Shown here: piece after piece, positions 13,856-23,873 of the stretch | How the letters are laid out: every line of letters begins with the position of its first letter | Numbering within the stretch: position 1 is the first letter of the stretch | Source: Streptococcus sp. Marseille-Q0941 | Lineage (GTDB): Bacteria; Bacillota; Bacilli; Lactobacillales; Streptococcaceae | Reading direction: 5' to 3' | Assembly: GCF_943736975.1 (NCBI RefSeq) | Contig: NZ_CALSFO010000007.1 | Location: 62,001-126,000, forward strand | Length of the DNA stretch: 64,000 nt | Notes under the pieces: model-generated | What the model was told of the DNA's origin: nothing | Seen by the model: the letters and a program-made list of their open reading frames with translations, nothing else | Database searches by the model: none | Made by a program: the position numbers and the translations under genes

Positions 13856-14773
13856 ATGTCAGATTTAAAAAAATATGAAGGTGTCATTCCTGCCTTCTAC
13901 GCATGTTATGATGATGCGGGTGAAGTAAGTCCAGAACGTACTCGTGCCTTGGTTCAATACTTTATTGATAAAGGTGTTCAAGGTCTTTATGTCAATGGTT
14001 CTTCAGGCGAGTGTATCTACCAAAGTGTAGAGGATCGCAAGTTGATCTTGGAAGAAGTCATGGCAGTTGCTAAAGGTAAATTGACCATTATCGCTCACGT
14101 GGCTTGCAACAATACAAAAGATAGTATTGAGTTGGCTCGCCATGCTGAAAGTTTGGGTGTTGATGCTATTGCAACAATCCCGCCAATTTACTTCCGTTTA
14201 CCTGAGTATTCAGTAGCAAAATACTGGAATGACATCAGTGCTGCAGCGCCAAATACAGACTACGTTATCTACAACATTCCACAATTGGCAGGTGTTGCTT
14301 TGACTCCAAGCCTTTACACAGAAATGTTGAAAAACCCACGTGTTATCGGTGTTAAAAACTCTTCAATGCCAGTACAAGATATCCAAACTTTTGTCAGCCT
14401 TGGTGGAGAAGACCATATTGTCTTTAATGGTCCAGATGAACAGTTCCTAGGTGGACGCCTCATGGGAGCAAAAGCTGGTATCGGTGGTACTTATGGTGCT
14501 ATGCCAGAACTCTTCTTGAAACTCAATGAGTTGATTGCTGAGAAAGACTTGGAGACAGCGCGTGAATTGCAATACGCTATCAACGCTATCATTGGTAAAT
14601 TAACTGCAGCGCATGGAAACATGTACGGCGTGATCAAGGAAGTCTTGAAAATCAATGAAGGACTTAATATCGGATCAGTTCGTTCTCCGCTTACACCAGT
14701 GACCGAAGAAGATCGTCCAGTTGTAGAAGCAGCTGCGGCATTGATTCGTGAAACTAAGGAGCGTTTCCTCTAA
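13856..14773 (+). CDS. N-acetylneuraminate lyase
   Basis: Class I aldolase (305 residues) that splits sialic acid into ManNAc and pyruvate. It belongs to the DapA/NPL barrel family. GSSGECIY (about 49) is the carboxylate-binding loop, the Tyr is in YVIYNIPQLAG (about 140), and the Schiff-base Lys in VIGVKNSSM (about 166). The start follows TTTTAGGAG. In E. coli this enzyme is called NanA; in streptococci nanA names the sialidase, so no symbol is given. It is co-transcribed with the kinase gene 15 bases downstream. Confidence 0.95.
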   Translation: MSDLKKYEGVIPAFYACYDDAGEVSPERTRALVQYFIDKGVQGLYVNGSSGECIYQSVEDRKLILEEVMAVAKGKLTIIAHVACNNTKDSIELARHAESLGVDAIATIPPIYFRLPEYSVAKYWNDISAAAPNTDYVIYNIPQLAGVALTPSLYTEMLKNPRVIGVKNSSMPVQDIQTFVSLGGEDHIVFNGPDEQFLGGRLMGAKAGIGGTYGAMPELFLKLNELIAEKDLETARELQYAINAIIGKLTAAHGNMYGVIKEVLKINEGLNIGSVRSPLTPVTEEDRPVVEAAAALIRETKERFL

Positions 14774-14788
14774 TCAATAGGAGGCTTT

Positions 14789-15673
14789 ATGACTAATTAC
14801 GTTGCAATTGATATTGGTGGAACTAATATCAAATACGGTTTGATTGACCAAGATGGACAACTTGTAGAGTCTCATGAAGTTGCGACTGAGGCTCATAAGG
14901 GCGGTCCACACATCTTACAGAAAACAAAAGATATCGTAGCTAGCTATCTAGAAAAAGGTCCAGTGTCGGGCGTCGCCATTTCCTCAGCGGGAATGGTTGA
15001 CCCCGGTAAGGGTGAGATTTTCTATGCTGGTCCACAAATTCCAAACTATGCTGGAACTCAATTTAAAAAAGAAATTGAAAGTAGCTTTGGAATCCCATGT
15101 GAGATTGAAAATGATGTCAACTGCGCAGGTCTTGCTGAGGCAGTATCTGGTTCAGGAAAGGGAGCGAGTGTGACACTTTGCTTGACCATTGGAACAGGTA
15201 TCGGTGGTTGCTTGATTATGGATGGGAAAGTTTTCCATGGATTTAGCAACTCAGCCTGTGAAGTCGGTTATATGCATATGCAGGATGGAGCTTTCCAAGA
15301 TTTGGCTTCTACGACAGCCTTGGTAGAGTATGTAGCTAAGGCTCATGGAGATCCAGTTGACCAATGGAATGGCCGCCGCATTTTCAAGGAAGCAACCGAG
15401 GGCAACAAACTCTGTATGGAGGGGATTGACCGCATGGTAGAATACCTTGGTAAGGGTCTCGCTAATATTTGTTATGTTGCCAATCCAGAAGTTGTCATCC
15501 TTGGTGGTGGCATCATGGGACAGGAAGCTATTCTGAAACCTAAAATTCGTAAGGCTTTGAAAGATGCACTTGTTCCAAGTTTGGCAGACAAGACTCGTCT
15601 TGAATTTGCCCACCATCAGAACACTGCTGGCATGCTCGGTGCATATTATCATTTTAGAACCAAACAGTCCTAA
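14789..15673 (+). CDS. nanK: ROK family sugar kinase, likely N-acetylmannosamine kinase
   Basis: Phosphorylates ManNAc to ManNAc-6-P, the step between lyase and NanE. At 294 residues it has the ROK fold: phosphate loop DIGGTNIKYGLID (7-19), GVAISSAGMVDP (about 65), END/N motif ENDVNCAGLAEA (catalytic Asp, about 107) and TIGTGIGG (about 130). The usual ROK zinc motif CxCGxxGCxE is absent; the matching segment reads HMQDGAFQDLASTTAL. Substrate assignment rests on the operon partner and pathway logic. The start follows AGGAGG. Confidence 0.85.
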   Translation: MTNYVAIDIGGTNIKYGLIDQDGQLVESHEVATEAHKGGPHILQKTKDIVASYLEKGPVSGVAISSAGMVDPGKGEIFYAGPQIPNYAGTQFKKEIESSFGIPCEIENDVNCAGLAEAVSGSGKGASVTLCLTIGTGIGGCLIMDGKVFHGFSNSACEVGYMHMQDGAFQDLASTTALVEYVAKAHGDPVDQWNGRRIFKEATEGNKLCMEGIDRMVEYLGKGLANICYVANPEVVILGGGIMGQEAILKPKIRKALKDALVPSLADKTRLEFAHHQNTAGMLGAYYHFRTKQS

Positions 15674-15700
15674 ATTGGCTTTGCCAATTTAGGTTTTTTT
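15671..15700 (+). terminator. Terminator after the kinase gene
   Basis: Stem TAAATTGGC / GCCAATTTA overlapping the stop codon, loop TTT, then GGTTTTTTT. Confidence 0.9.
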
Positions 15701-15982
15701 ACAGGAAAAAAGCTAGGTAAAAATTTAATAAAACTTTGGAAACCCTTGCATTTCTTGGGATAATATAGTATATTTATTATACTGAGAAATCTCGAAAAAG
15801 CATTTATAAAATCCAGTCATTTTTTTATTCAGAAAAATGTAAGCGATTTCTAAAATGGATTTAAACAGAGTAAAAACTGGGAGGGAGAAGAGTTTTAGGC
15901 TAGATACTGAGAAATAAAATTGTCGCCAGCAGAAACTGGGCTCTTGCAGTAGCGGACTGCTTTTGTTCATTAGGAGAATTTG
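15701..15982 (+). promoter_or_regulatory. Upstream region of the protease-fucosidase gene
   Basis: It contains A/T-rich -10-like stretches (TATAGT and TATACT, about 15763-15782), a cre-like site TGTAAGCGATTTCT (15838-15851; 13 of 14 consensus positions), and the ribosome site TAGGAGAA at 15971. No copy of the GAAA-N4-TTTC dyad is present, unlike the other promoters of this locus. Confidence 0.45.
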
Positions 15983-18900
15983 ATGAAACGGTATTTTTTT
16001 GAAAGAAGTCGAATATTCAGTATTCGAAAACTAACAGTTGGTGTAGCCTCCGTGGCAGTTGGACTAGCTTTTTTTGCATCTGGAAATGTTGCTGCTAACG
16101 AAGTTGTGACAGAGCCAAAACTGGAAGTGGAAGGTCAAGCAAAAGAAGTAATCGATGTTGATAAAGAAAAAGCAGAAACAGTTAAGGAAACTAAAGAAGT
16201 AGCGACTCCTGTTAAAAAAGATGTAGCTGAACAAGTAGCTCCTGCTACAGAAAAAGTAACAGAAGAAACTAAAACTACTGAAGAAGCTGGCGATTTACTA
16301 CCAGCAGAGATTCCTGACCGTGCTTATCCTGATACACCAGTGAAAAAATTGGATACTTCAGCTATTGTATCAGAAAAGGATAGTCCCAAAGTAGAAACTA
16401 AGAGTATTTTAAAAGCTGAAGAATCAAATGCAACTGAAGTTGAGAAAGACAATAGAGCTATTATCAATGGTGGTCAAGATCTTAAGCATATCAATTATGA
16501 GGGTCAACCAGCTACATCAGCTACTATGATTTACACAATTTTCAGTTCACCTCTAGCAGACGGTGGAACTCAGCGTTACCTCAATTCAGGTTCTGGTATC
16601 TTTGTAGCTCCAAATATCATGTTGACAGTGGCTCATAATTTCTTGAAGAAGGATGCCGAAACCAATGCTGGTCATATCTTAGGTGGTGATACTGCTAAGT
16701 TCTACTACAATGTCGGCTCTAATACTCCAAAAGAAAGATCTTTACCAACTTCAGGAAAGGATATTTTGTTTAAGGAAAAAGATATTCATTTTTGGAATAA
16801 AGAAAAGTTTGGTGAAGGTTACAAGAATGACCTAGCCTTGGTTGTAGCCCCTATTCCACTTCAGATTGCAAGCCCAAATAAGGCTGCAACCTTTACTCCT
16901 TTAGCAGAGTATCGAGAGTATAAAGCGGGAGAACCTGTTAGTACGATTGGTTATCCTACAGACTCAAGCTCGCCAGAATTGAAGGAACCAATTGTGCCTG
17001 GTCAATTGTATAAGGCTGATGGTGTTGTTAAAGGTACTGAAAAATATGATGATAAGGGAACTGTTGGAGTCACTTATCGTTTGACTTCTGTATCAGGTCT
17101 TTCTGGTGGTGGTATCATCAACGGGGATGGCAAAGTTATCGGAATCCACCAACGTGGGACTGTTGACAATATGAACATTGCTGAAAAAGACCGCTTCGGT
17201 GGAGGTCTTGTCTTGTCTCCAGAACAACTGGCATGGGTCAAAGAAATCATTGACAAGTACGGTGTCAAAGAAGGTTGGTACCAAGGTGATAACGATAATC
17301 GCTATTACTTTGACTCGAAGGGACAATTGCTCAGAAATACAACAGCTGTCATTGGCGGAAACAAGTATGCCTTTGACAACAGTGGTCTAGCAACCCTAGT
17401 TGAAGGCGTTGACTATGGGCGAGTAGTTATTGAACATGTGGACCAAAATGATAATCTAGTCAAAGAAAACGATACGTTTGTAGATAAGGCAGAAGTGGGT
17501 GCTCAATTCAACTATAACTACAAATCGGAAATCGAAAAAACAGATTTCTACAAGAAGAATAAAGAAAAATATGAGATCGTTTCAATTGGAGATTCTCCAG
17601 TCAATAAACAATTGAAAGACGCTTGGGCTGAAGATCATAGTGTGGTAAGCAAGGCTCCTGCAGGAACACGCGTCATCAAGGTGGTTTATAAAGTGAATAA
17701 AGGTTCTTTTGAAGTTCACTATCGCTTGAAAGACTCTGATAAAGAGTTGACAACTGCAGATGTGGACAATAACGAGGGTAAGGAATACGATGTTTCCTTT
17801 GTTCATAAATTCCAAGCCAAAGAAATTAAAGGCTATCGTCCAGTAAATGCGAGCCAAGAAGCGACTATCAAGCATAAAGGGGTGAATGAAGTTATTTTTG
17901 AATACGAAAAGATTGAAGATCCAAAACCAGCAACTCCTGTAACACCAGTGGTTGATCCAAAAGATGAAGAAACAGAAATTGCTGCTTACGGTCCACTGCC
18001 TAGCAAGGCTCAATTGGATTACCACAAGGAAGAATTGGCAGCCTTCATCCATTATGGTATGAATACGTATACCAACTCTGAGTGGGGGAACGGTAGAGAA
18101 AATCCTCAGTACTTCAATCCAACCAATCTTGATACAGATCAGTGGATTAAGACTTTGAAGGATGCTGGATTCAAACGAACCATTATGGTTGTGAAACACC
18201 ATGACGGATTTGTGATTTATCCATCTAAATACACAGACCACACGGTAGCTGCGAGTCCATGGAAAAATGGTAAGGGAGACCTTCTCGAAGAAATCTCTAA
18301 ATCAGCGACTAAGTATGACATGAATATGGGTGTTTACCTATCACCATGGGATGCCAACCATCCTAAATATCATGTTGCAACTGAAAAAGAGTACAATGAA
18401 TACTATCTCAACCAACTCAAGGAAATCCTTGGCAATCCTAAATACGGAAACAAAGGTAAATTTATCGAAGTATGGATGGACGGTGCGCGTGGTAGCGGAG
18501 CTCAAAAAGTAACTTACACCTTTGATGAGTGGTTCAAGTACATCAAGAAAGCTGAAGGAGATATCACTATCTTCTCTGCTCAACCGACAAGTGTGCGTTG
18601 GATTGGTAATGAACGTGGTATCGCCGGAGATCCAGTTTGGCATAAGGTCAAGAAAGCTAAAATCACTGATGATGTGAAGAATGAATATCTCAACCATGGA
18701 GATCCAGAAGGGGATATGTATTCAGTTGGTGAAGCAGACGTTTCTATCCGTTCAGGTTGGTTCTACCATGACAACCAACAGCCAAAATCAATCAAAGATT
18801 TGATGGATATCTACTTCAAGTCTGTTGGTCGCGGAACGCCACTTCTCCTCAATATTCCACCTAATAAAGAAGGTAAATTCGCAGATGCAGACGTGGCGCG

Positions 18901-21900
18901 TTTGAAAGAATTCCGCGCAACCTTGGATCAAATGTATGCGACTGATTTTGCTAAGGGAGCAACTGTAACTGCAAGCTCTACTCGTAAGAATCATTTGTAT
19001 CAAGCAAGTCACTTGACAGATGGTAAGGATGATACTAGCTGGGCACTAGCAAATGATGCTAAGACAGGTGAATTTACAGTCGATCTTGGTCAAAAGAGAC
19101 GTTTTGACGTAGTCGAACTCAAAGAAGACATCGCTAAAGGTCAGCGTATCTCTGGATTCAAGGTTGAAGTTGAACTCAATGGTCGTTGGGTACCATACGG
19201 TGAAGGTTCGACTGTTGGTTATCGTCGTCTTATCCAAGGTCAACCAGTAGAGGCGCAAAAGATTCGTGTAACCATTACGGGTGCACAAGCGACTCCAATT
19301 TTGACAAACTTCTCTGTTTATAAGACGCCGAGCAGTATCGAAAAGACAGATGGTTACCCTCTAGGATTGGATTACCACTCAAATACAAGAGCTGATAAAG
19401 AAAATACAACTTGGTATGATGAATCTGAAGGTATCCGTGGAACATCTATGTGGACTAACCAAAAGGATGCCAGCGTTACCTACCGTTTCACTGGAACAAA
19501 AGCATATGTAGTATCTACGGTGGATCCAAACCACGGTGAAATGTCCGTTTACGTGGATGGTCAAAAGGTTGCAGATGTCCAAACCAAAAATGCAGCTCGC
19601 AAGCGCAGTCAGATGGTCTATGAAACAGATGACTTGGCTCCAGGTGAACATACCATCAAGCTTGTCAACAAAACTGGCGAGCCTATTGCAACTGAAGGTA
19701 TCTACACACTCAACAATGCCGGCAAGGGTATGTTTGAGATGAAAGAAACTACCTATGAAGTTCAAAAAGGCCAACCAGTTACTGTAACCATCAAACGTGT
19801 TGGTGGTAGCAAGGGAGCTGCGACAGTTCATGTTGTAACAGAGCCAGGAACAGGGGTTCACGGTAAAGTTTACAAGGATACAACCGCTGATTTGACCTTC
19901 CAAGACGGTGAAACTGAGAAAACAATCACGATTCCAACGATCGACTTTACAGAGCAAGCTGATTCAGTCTTTGACTTCAAGGTGAAAATGACTAGCGTTT
20001 CTGACAATGCTCTTCTTGGATTTGCTTCAGAAGCTACTGTACGAGTGATGAAAGCAGAATTGCTCCTAAAAGACCAGAAGAGCTATGACGATCAGGCAAG
20101 TCAGCTAGATTATAGTCAAGGTTGGAACCATGAAACGAACTCAGCTGATAAATATCAAAATACAGAATCATGGGCGTCATTCGGTCGTTTGAATGAAGAG
20201 CAAAAGAAAAATGCCAGCGTAACAGCATACTTCTACGGTACAGGTCTTGAAATTAAGGGATATGTGGATCCGGGACATGGTATCTACAAGGTAACGCTAG
20301 ATGGTAAAAAAGTCGAGTACAAAGATGGTCTAGGAAATGCCTCTGTTCTTAATGGCAAGAAGTACTTTAGTGGTACAGCTGCTACACGTCAAGGAGATCA
20401 AACTCTCGTTCGTTTGACAGGGCTCGAAGAAGGTTGGCATGCTGTAACCTTGCAATTGGATCCAAAACGTAATGATACTACGAGAAATATTGGTATCCAA
20501 GTTGACCAGTTCATCACTCATGGAGAAGATAGCGCTCTTTATACAAAAGAAGAGTTGATCCAAGCAATGAAGAACTGGAAGGACGAGTTGGCTAAATTTG
20601 ATCAAACCAGTTTGAAAAATACTTCAGAGGCACGTCAAGCCTTCAAGTCAAACTTGGACAGACTATCTAAGCAACTTTCAGTAAGTGATGCGAATGCACA
20701 AGAAATTCTGAAAACAGTAACAGCCTTGCAAGCAATCCTTGATAAGGAAGAAAATTACGGTACAGAAGACACACCAACACCAGATCAACCAGAAGAACCA
20801 AACTACGACAAGGCTATGGCAAGTTTGGCAGAGGCTATTCGAAACAAGAGCAAGGAACTCGGAAACGATAAAGAAGCTAAGAAGAAACTAGTTGAGTTGT
20901 CAGAACAAGCTCTTACTGCGATTGAAGAAGCCAAGACTCAGGATGCAGTAGATAAAGCTTTGCAAGCAGCTTTAGCGTCTATCAATAGTCTTCAGGCAAC
21001 ACCAAAAGAAGAGCCAACTCCAGAAGAACCAACTAAGCCAGAGGAGCCTAAGGTTGACTACCATAAGGCGATTGCAGATTTGACAGAAGCAATCGAGAAA
21101 AAAGCAACAGAACTGGTCGAAGATGGAGCTGCCCAAGAGAAACTAGTTGAACTAGGTGAGCAAGCACTTGCAGCTATTCAAGAAGCCAAGACTCAGGATG
21201 CAGTAGATAAAGCTTTGCAAGCAGCTCTAGCATCTATCAATCAGCTTCAAGCGACTCCGAAAGAGGAGCCAGCTCAACCAGAGGATCCAGCCAAACCGGA
21301 GGAGCCAGCCAAACCGGAGGAGCCAGCCAAACCAGAGGAGCCAGCCAAACCAGAGGATCCAGCCAAACCAGAGGATCCAGCCAAACCAGAGGATCCAGCA
21401 AAACCAGAGGAGCCGGCCAAACCAGAGGAGCCAGCCAAACCAGAGGATCCAGCAAAACCAGAGGAGCCGGCCAAACCAGAGGATCCAGCCAAACCAGAAG
21501 AGCCAGCTCAACCAGAGGATCCAGCCAAACCTGAAGAACCTGCAAAACCAGAGGATCCAGTACAGCCAGAGGAACCAAGCAAGCCAGAAGAGTCTAAGAT
21601 TGACTACGATAAAGCTATGGCAAGTTTGTCTGAAGCTATTAAACATAAAACAGCTGAGTTGGGAGATGACAAGGAAGCTAAGAAAAAACTAGTTGAACTA
21701 GCGGAGCAAGCTTTAGCAGCTATTGAAGAAGCTAAGACTCAGGATGCAGTAGATAAGGCCTTGCAAGCAGCTTTGGCATCTATCAACAATCTTCAAGCGG
21801 CACCAAAAGAAGAAGTGGAACATTCAAATCTTCCAACAGAAGGTGTTAAAGAATTGAGTGTAACTCAACCGAACCTTGAAGTAACGACAGAGCCAATTGC

Positions 21901-22906
21901 CTTCAATACGATTCGTCGTGAAAATTCTCTCCTACCTAAAGGTAAGGAACAAGTTCTTTCTGAAGGAAAAGATGGTCAAGTAACGACCTATGTAGAAGTT
22001 GATGGTAGCGATCGAAAGGTTGTCAAAGTAGAACGTGAGGAAGCTCAAGATCGCATTATTGAGGTTGGTACGCAAGAAGGAACTGCTGTGCCAACAGAAG
22101 GCGTTATGAATTTGGACTTTAACCTACCAAATCTAAAAGTAGAGAAAGAGCCAATTGCCTTCAAGACTGTCCGCCGTGAGAATGCTAATTTGGCTAAAGG
22201 TAAGGAACAAGTTCTTTCTGAAGGAAAAGATGGTCAAGTAACTACCTATGTAGAAGTCGATGGAGGCAACCGTAAGGTTGTTAAAGTAGAACGTGAGGAA
22301 GCCCAAGATCGCATTATTGAGGTTGGTACTAAGGAAGAAACTCCATCAACTGATAGCAAATTGAAGGTCTTGAAAGATTCTTCAACTAACTTGAAACTGA
22401 TTGCCCGAGAAGGGGACCTAAATGGAGGTTCTGTTCTAGAGGTCGATAAGGTTGCTGATCAGGTTCTAGAAGGTCGACGTTTCGATGCTTATCAAGTTCA
22501 ATTGAAAAATGAGAAAGGCGAACTCGTTCAACTGAAAGGTGTAGCCCTTGTTCAAGTCACTGTGGCGTCAGATGTAGCCAATGTCTATGCCATGAATGCA
22601 AATCAAGAATTGCAGGAAGTGAAGTTTGAACAAAAAGGTTCATCCCTTGAATTTGTAGCTCCACATCTGGGTGTCTATGCAGTAGTGTACAAAGATGCTC
22701 CTCAATCAGATGTACCAACAAATGTAGAAACTCCTGCACCACAACCAATGGGAGAAGACAAGCTAGAGGCGAAGGGAACTGTAGCAGATTCTGCTAGCAA
22801 ACAGTTACCAGCAACAGGAGAAGAAGTCAGTTCAGCTCTCTTGCCTGCCCTCACTCTAGTTTCAGGAATGATGCTATTCTTCTTCAAAAAAGAGATGAAG
22901 GATTAG
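15983..22906 (+). CDS. Cell-wall multidomain protein: trypsin-like protease plus GH29 alpha-L-fucosidase
   Basis: LPxTG protein of 2307 residues. Order: YSIRK signal (FSIRKLTVGVASVAVG); V8/trypsin-like protease with His in TVAHNF (about 215), Asp in NDLALV (about 283) and Ser in SGLSGGG (about 373); two MucBP-like modules (about 476-642); GH29 fucosidase (about 662-990; FIHYGMNT, VVKHHDGF, nucleophile Asp in EVWMDGARG about 830); F5/8-type carbohydrate-binding domain (about 985-1115); beta-sandwich and Calx-beta-like modules to about 1515; three helical repeats around a Pro-rich PAKPEDPAKPEE stalk (about 1759-1872); two G5-like repeats; anchor LPATGEE. ATG at 15983 follows TAGGAGAA. A secreted fucosidase beside sialidase genes fits glycan foraging; the protease target is unknown. 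Confidence 0.9.
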   Translation: MKRYFFERSRIFSIRKLTVGVASVAVGLAFFASGNVAANEVVTEPKLEVEGQAKEVIDVDKEKAETVKETKEVATPVKKDVAEQVAPATEKVTEETKTTEEAGDLLPAEIPDRAYPDTPVKKLDTSAIVSEKDSPKVETKSILKAEESNATEVEKDNRAIINGGQDLKHINYEGQPATSATMIYTIFSSPLADGGTQRYLNSGSGIFVAPNIMLTVAHNFLKKDAETNAGHILGGDTAKFYYNVGSNTPKERSLPTSGKDILFKEKDIHFWNKEKFGEGYKNDLALVVAPIPLQIASPNKAATFTPLAEYREYKAGEPVSTIGYPTDSSSPELKEPIVPGQLYKADGVVKGTEKYDDKGTVGVTYRLTSVSGLSGGGIINGDGKVIGIHQRGTVDNMNIAEKDRFGGGLVLSPEQLAWVKEIIDKYGVKEGWYQGDNDNRYYFDSKGQLLRNTTAVIGGNKYAFDNSGLATLVEGVDYGRVVIEHVDQNDNLVKENDTFVDKAEVGAQFNYNYKSEIEKTDFYKKNKEKYEIVSIGDSPVNKQLKDAWAEDHSVVSKAPAGTRVIKVVYKVNKGSFEVHYRLKDSDKELTTADVDNNEGKEYDVSFVHKFQAKEIKGYRPVNASQEATIKHKGVNEVIFEYEKIEDPKPATPVTPVVDPKDEETEIAAYGPLPSKAQLDYHKEELAAFIHYGMNTYTNSEWGNGRENPQYFNPTNLDTDQWIKTLKDAGFKRTIMVVKHHDGFVIYPSKYTDHTVAASPWKNGKGDLLEEISKSATKYDMNMGVYLSPWDANHPKYHVATEKEYNEYYLNQLKEILGNPKYGNKGKFIEVWMDGARGSGAQKVTYTFDEWFKYIKKAEGDITIFSAQPTSVRWIGNERGIAGDPVWHKVKKAKITDDVKNEYLNHGDPEGDMYSVGEADVSIRSGWFYHDNQQPKSIKDLMDIYFKSVGRGTPLLLNIPPNKEGKFADADVARLKEFRATLDQMYATDFAKGATVTASSTRKNHLYQASHLTDGKDDTSWALANDAKTGEFTVDLGQKRRFDVVELKEDIAKGQRISGFKVEVELNGRWVPYGEGSTVGYRRLIQGQPVEAQKIRVTITGAQATPILTNFSVYKTPSSIEKTDGYPLGLDYHSNTRADKENTTWYDESEGIRGTSMWTNQKDASVTYRFTGTKAYVVSTVDPNHGEMSVYVDGQKVADVQTKNAARKRSQMVYETDDLAPGEHTIKLVNKTGEPIATEGIYTLNNAGKGMFEMKETTYEVQKGQPVTVTIKRVGGSKGAATVHVVTEPGTGVHGKVYKDTTADLTFQDGETEKTITIPTIDFTEQADSVFDFKVKMTSVSDNALLGFASEATVRVMKAELLLKDQKSYDDQASQLDYSQGWNHETNSADKYQNTESWASFGRLNEEQKKNASVTAYFYGTGLEIKGYVDPGHGIYKVTLDGKKVEYKDGLGNASVLNGKKYFSGTAATRQGDQTLVRLTGLEEGWHAVTLQLDPKRNDTTRNIGIQVDQFITHGEDSALYTKEELIQAMKNWKDELAKFDQTSLKNTSEARQAFKSNLDRLSKQLSVSDANAQEILKTVTALQAILDKEENYGTEDTPTPDQPEEPNYDKAMASLAEAIRNKSKELGNDKEAKKKLVELSEQALTAIEEAKTQDAVDKALQAALASINSLQATPKEEPTPEEPTKPEEPKVDYHKAIADLTEAIEKKATELVEDGAAQEKLVELGEQALAAIQEAKTQDAVDKALQAALASINQLQATPKEEPAQPEDPAKPEEPAKPEEPAKPEEPAKPEDPAKPEDPAKPEDPAKPEEPAKPEEPAKPEDPAKPEEPAKPEDPAKPEEPAQPEDPAKPEEPAKPEDPVQPEEPSKPEESKIDYDKAMASLSEAIKHKTAELGDDKEAKKKLVELAEQALAAIEEAKTQDAVDKALQAALASINNLQAAPKEEVEHSNLPTEGVKELSVTQPNLEVTTEPIAFNTIRRENSLLPKGKEQVLSEGKDGQVTTYVEVDGSDRKVVKVEREEAQDRIIEVGTQEGTAVPTEGVMNLDFNLPNLKVEKEPIAFKTVRRENANLAKGKEQVLSEGKDGQVTTYVEVDGGNRKVVKVEREEAQDRIIEVGTKEETPSTDSKLKVLKDSSTNLKLIAREGDLNGGSVLEVDKVADQVLEGRRFDAYQVQLKNEKGELVQLKGVALVQVTVASDVANVYAMNANQELQEVKFEQKGSSLEFVAPHLGVYAVVYKDAPQSDVPTNVETPAPQPMGEDKLEAKGTVADSASKQLPATGEEVSSALLPALTLVSGMMLFFFKKEMKD
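21260..21590 (+). repeat. Pro/Lys/Glu stalk repeats (PAKPED/PAKPEE)
   Basis: About eighteen tandem 18-bp units (CCAGCCAAACCAGAGGAT type) coding for six-residue PAKPED/PAKPEE/PAQPED repeats. The near-perfect DNA makes the length likely to vary. The long frames on the opposite strand are by-products. Confidence 0.9.
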
Positions 22907-22940
22907 CAGAAACTAAATCAAAGAAAGTGTTTTGAAACAC

Positions 22941-23033
22941 AAAAAAAGCGAGTCCCATCGTGGACTCCTTCTTTTATTGATAACGTTATTCCAAACAGAA
23001 AACCCTGAATTGTTTTCAATTTCAGGGTTTTCT
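22941..23033. terminator. Two bidirectional terminators between convergent genes
   Basis: First stem GAGTCC / GGACTC (22950-22967) with flanking A and T runs. Second stem AAAACCCTGAA / TTCAGGGTTTT (about 22999-23031), which overlaps the stop codon of the reverse-strand regulator gene. Confidence 0.8.
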
Positions 23034-23873
23034 ATTTCTTGTGTTTCTACGATAACCATTCAGTCTATTATTTTCCCAATAGCTATTAAAGATTTTTTCT
23101 TTACTTTCGCGATCAATCTCTAGGAAATAAGCGTAGAGTAAATCAATGATAATCAGCATTGGAATCTGAGCAGAGATTCGTTGGATATAAGAGGCTTGGT
23201 TTTGGCTTGCGACCAAAATGGTTTCTGTAAATGCTTGAGTATCCTTATTCGGTGAACTTGTAAATAGAACTGTCTTAGCTCCCATATCCTGGGCATCTAA
23301 TAAACTATCGATGATGGACGGTGTTGTTCCTGAGAGGGAGAAACCAAAGACCAAACATTTTTCATCAATGATACTAGTCGTCCAGGCAAAACCGTCTGGA
23401 TCTGTTAAGGCTTCACAGACGACACCCAATCTCATAAATCGTAGCTTCATCTCACGTGCGACTAGACCGGAACTCCCAGTTCCGAAAAAATACACTCGTT
23501 CGGATTGCTCAATCATCTGAGCTACACGTTCCAACTGCTCATCGTCAATCAATCCTTGAGAAAAATCTCGCAGGTTTGCATAACTTCTAAGGACTCTCTG
23601 AGTCAAAGGATTCATATCCTGTTGAGGAGTAGAAAGAGTGTCTTTTTGTTGTTGGTATTTGAAGATGAACTCTCGATAGCCCTTAAAACCACATTTCTTG
23701 GCAAAACGAGTGAGCGCTGCCTGGGAAATATGAAGTTTTTGAGTAACTTGCTGAGAGGATAAGTCATCGTTTATGGTATCTGCCTGCAGAAAATAGCGAG
23801 CAATTTCTTGCTCTAAATCGGTCATTTCTTCAAAGTGAAGCTCAATGATTGTAGAAATATCTTGCTTATTCAT
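23022..23873 (-). CDS. nanR: RpiR/MurR family transcriptional regulator, sialic acid locus (NanR-like)
   Basis: Regulator of 283 residues with an N-terminal HTH_6 domain (about 1-77; LSSQQVTQKLHISQAALTRF) and a SIS sugar-phosphate-binding domain (about 105-245; VYFFGTGSSG, VFGFSLSGTTPSI). In S. pneumoniae the RpiR protein at this position (NanR) activates the sialic acid genes. It is convergent with the fucosidase gene and divergent from pbp2b. Its own promoter has -10 TATAAT on the reverse strand (23944-23949), with a weak cre-like GTAAGCGCTATTTT downstream. The shared GAAA-N4-TTTC dyad is its most likely operator; this is inference. Confidence 0.88.
   Translation of the reverse strand: MNKQDISTIIELHFEEMTDLEQEIARYFLQADTINDDLSSQQVTQKLHISQAALTRFAKKCGFKGYREFIFKYQQQKDTLSTPQQDMNPLTQRVLRSYANLRDFSQGLIDDEQLERVAQMIEQSERVYFFGTGSSGLVAREMKLRFMRLGVVCEALTDPDGFAWTTSIIDEKCLVFGFSLSGTTPSIIDSLLDAQDMGAKTVLFTSSPNKDTQAFTETILVASQNQASYIQRISAQIPMLIIIDLLYAYFLEIDRESKEKIFNSYWENNRLNGYRRNTRNRKP

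Noticed and set aside
15740..15760. Degenerate fifth copy of the GAAA-N4-TTTC dyad before the fucosidase gene
   Set aside because: The nearest match has an 8-base spacer and does not sit 93 bp before a -10.
15980..15982. TTG start one codon before the fucosidase ATG
   Set aside because: The ATG at 15983 has better spacing to TAGGAGAA and gives the same protein minus one residue.
21260..21590. CRISPR-like regular repeats
   Set aside because: Units are in-frame codons of a surface-protein stalk with no spacers.
21227..21646. Long reading frames on the reverse strand (Trp/Leu/Gly-rich) across the Pro-rich stalk
   Set aside because: They only exist because 18-bp repeats keep all frames open; low-complexity product, no ribosome site.
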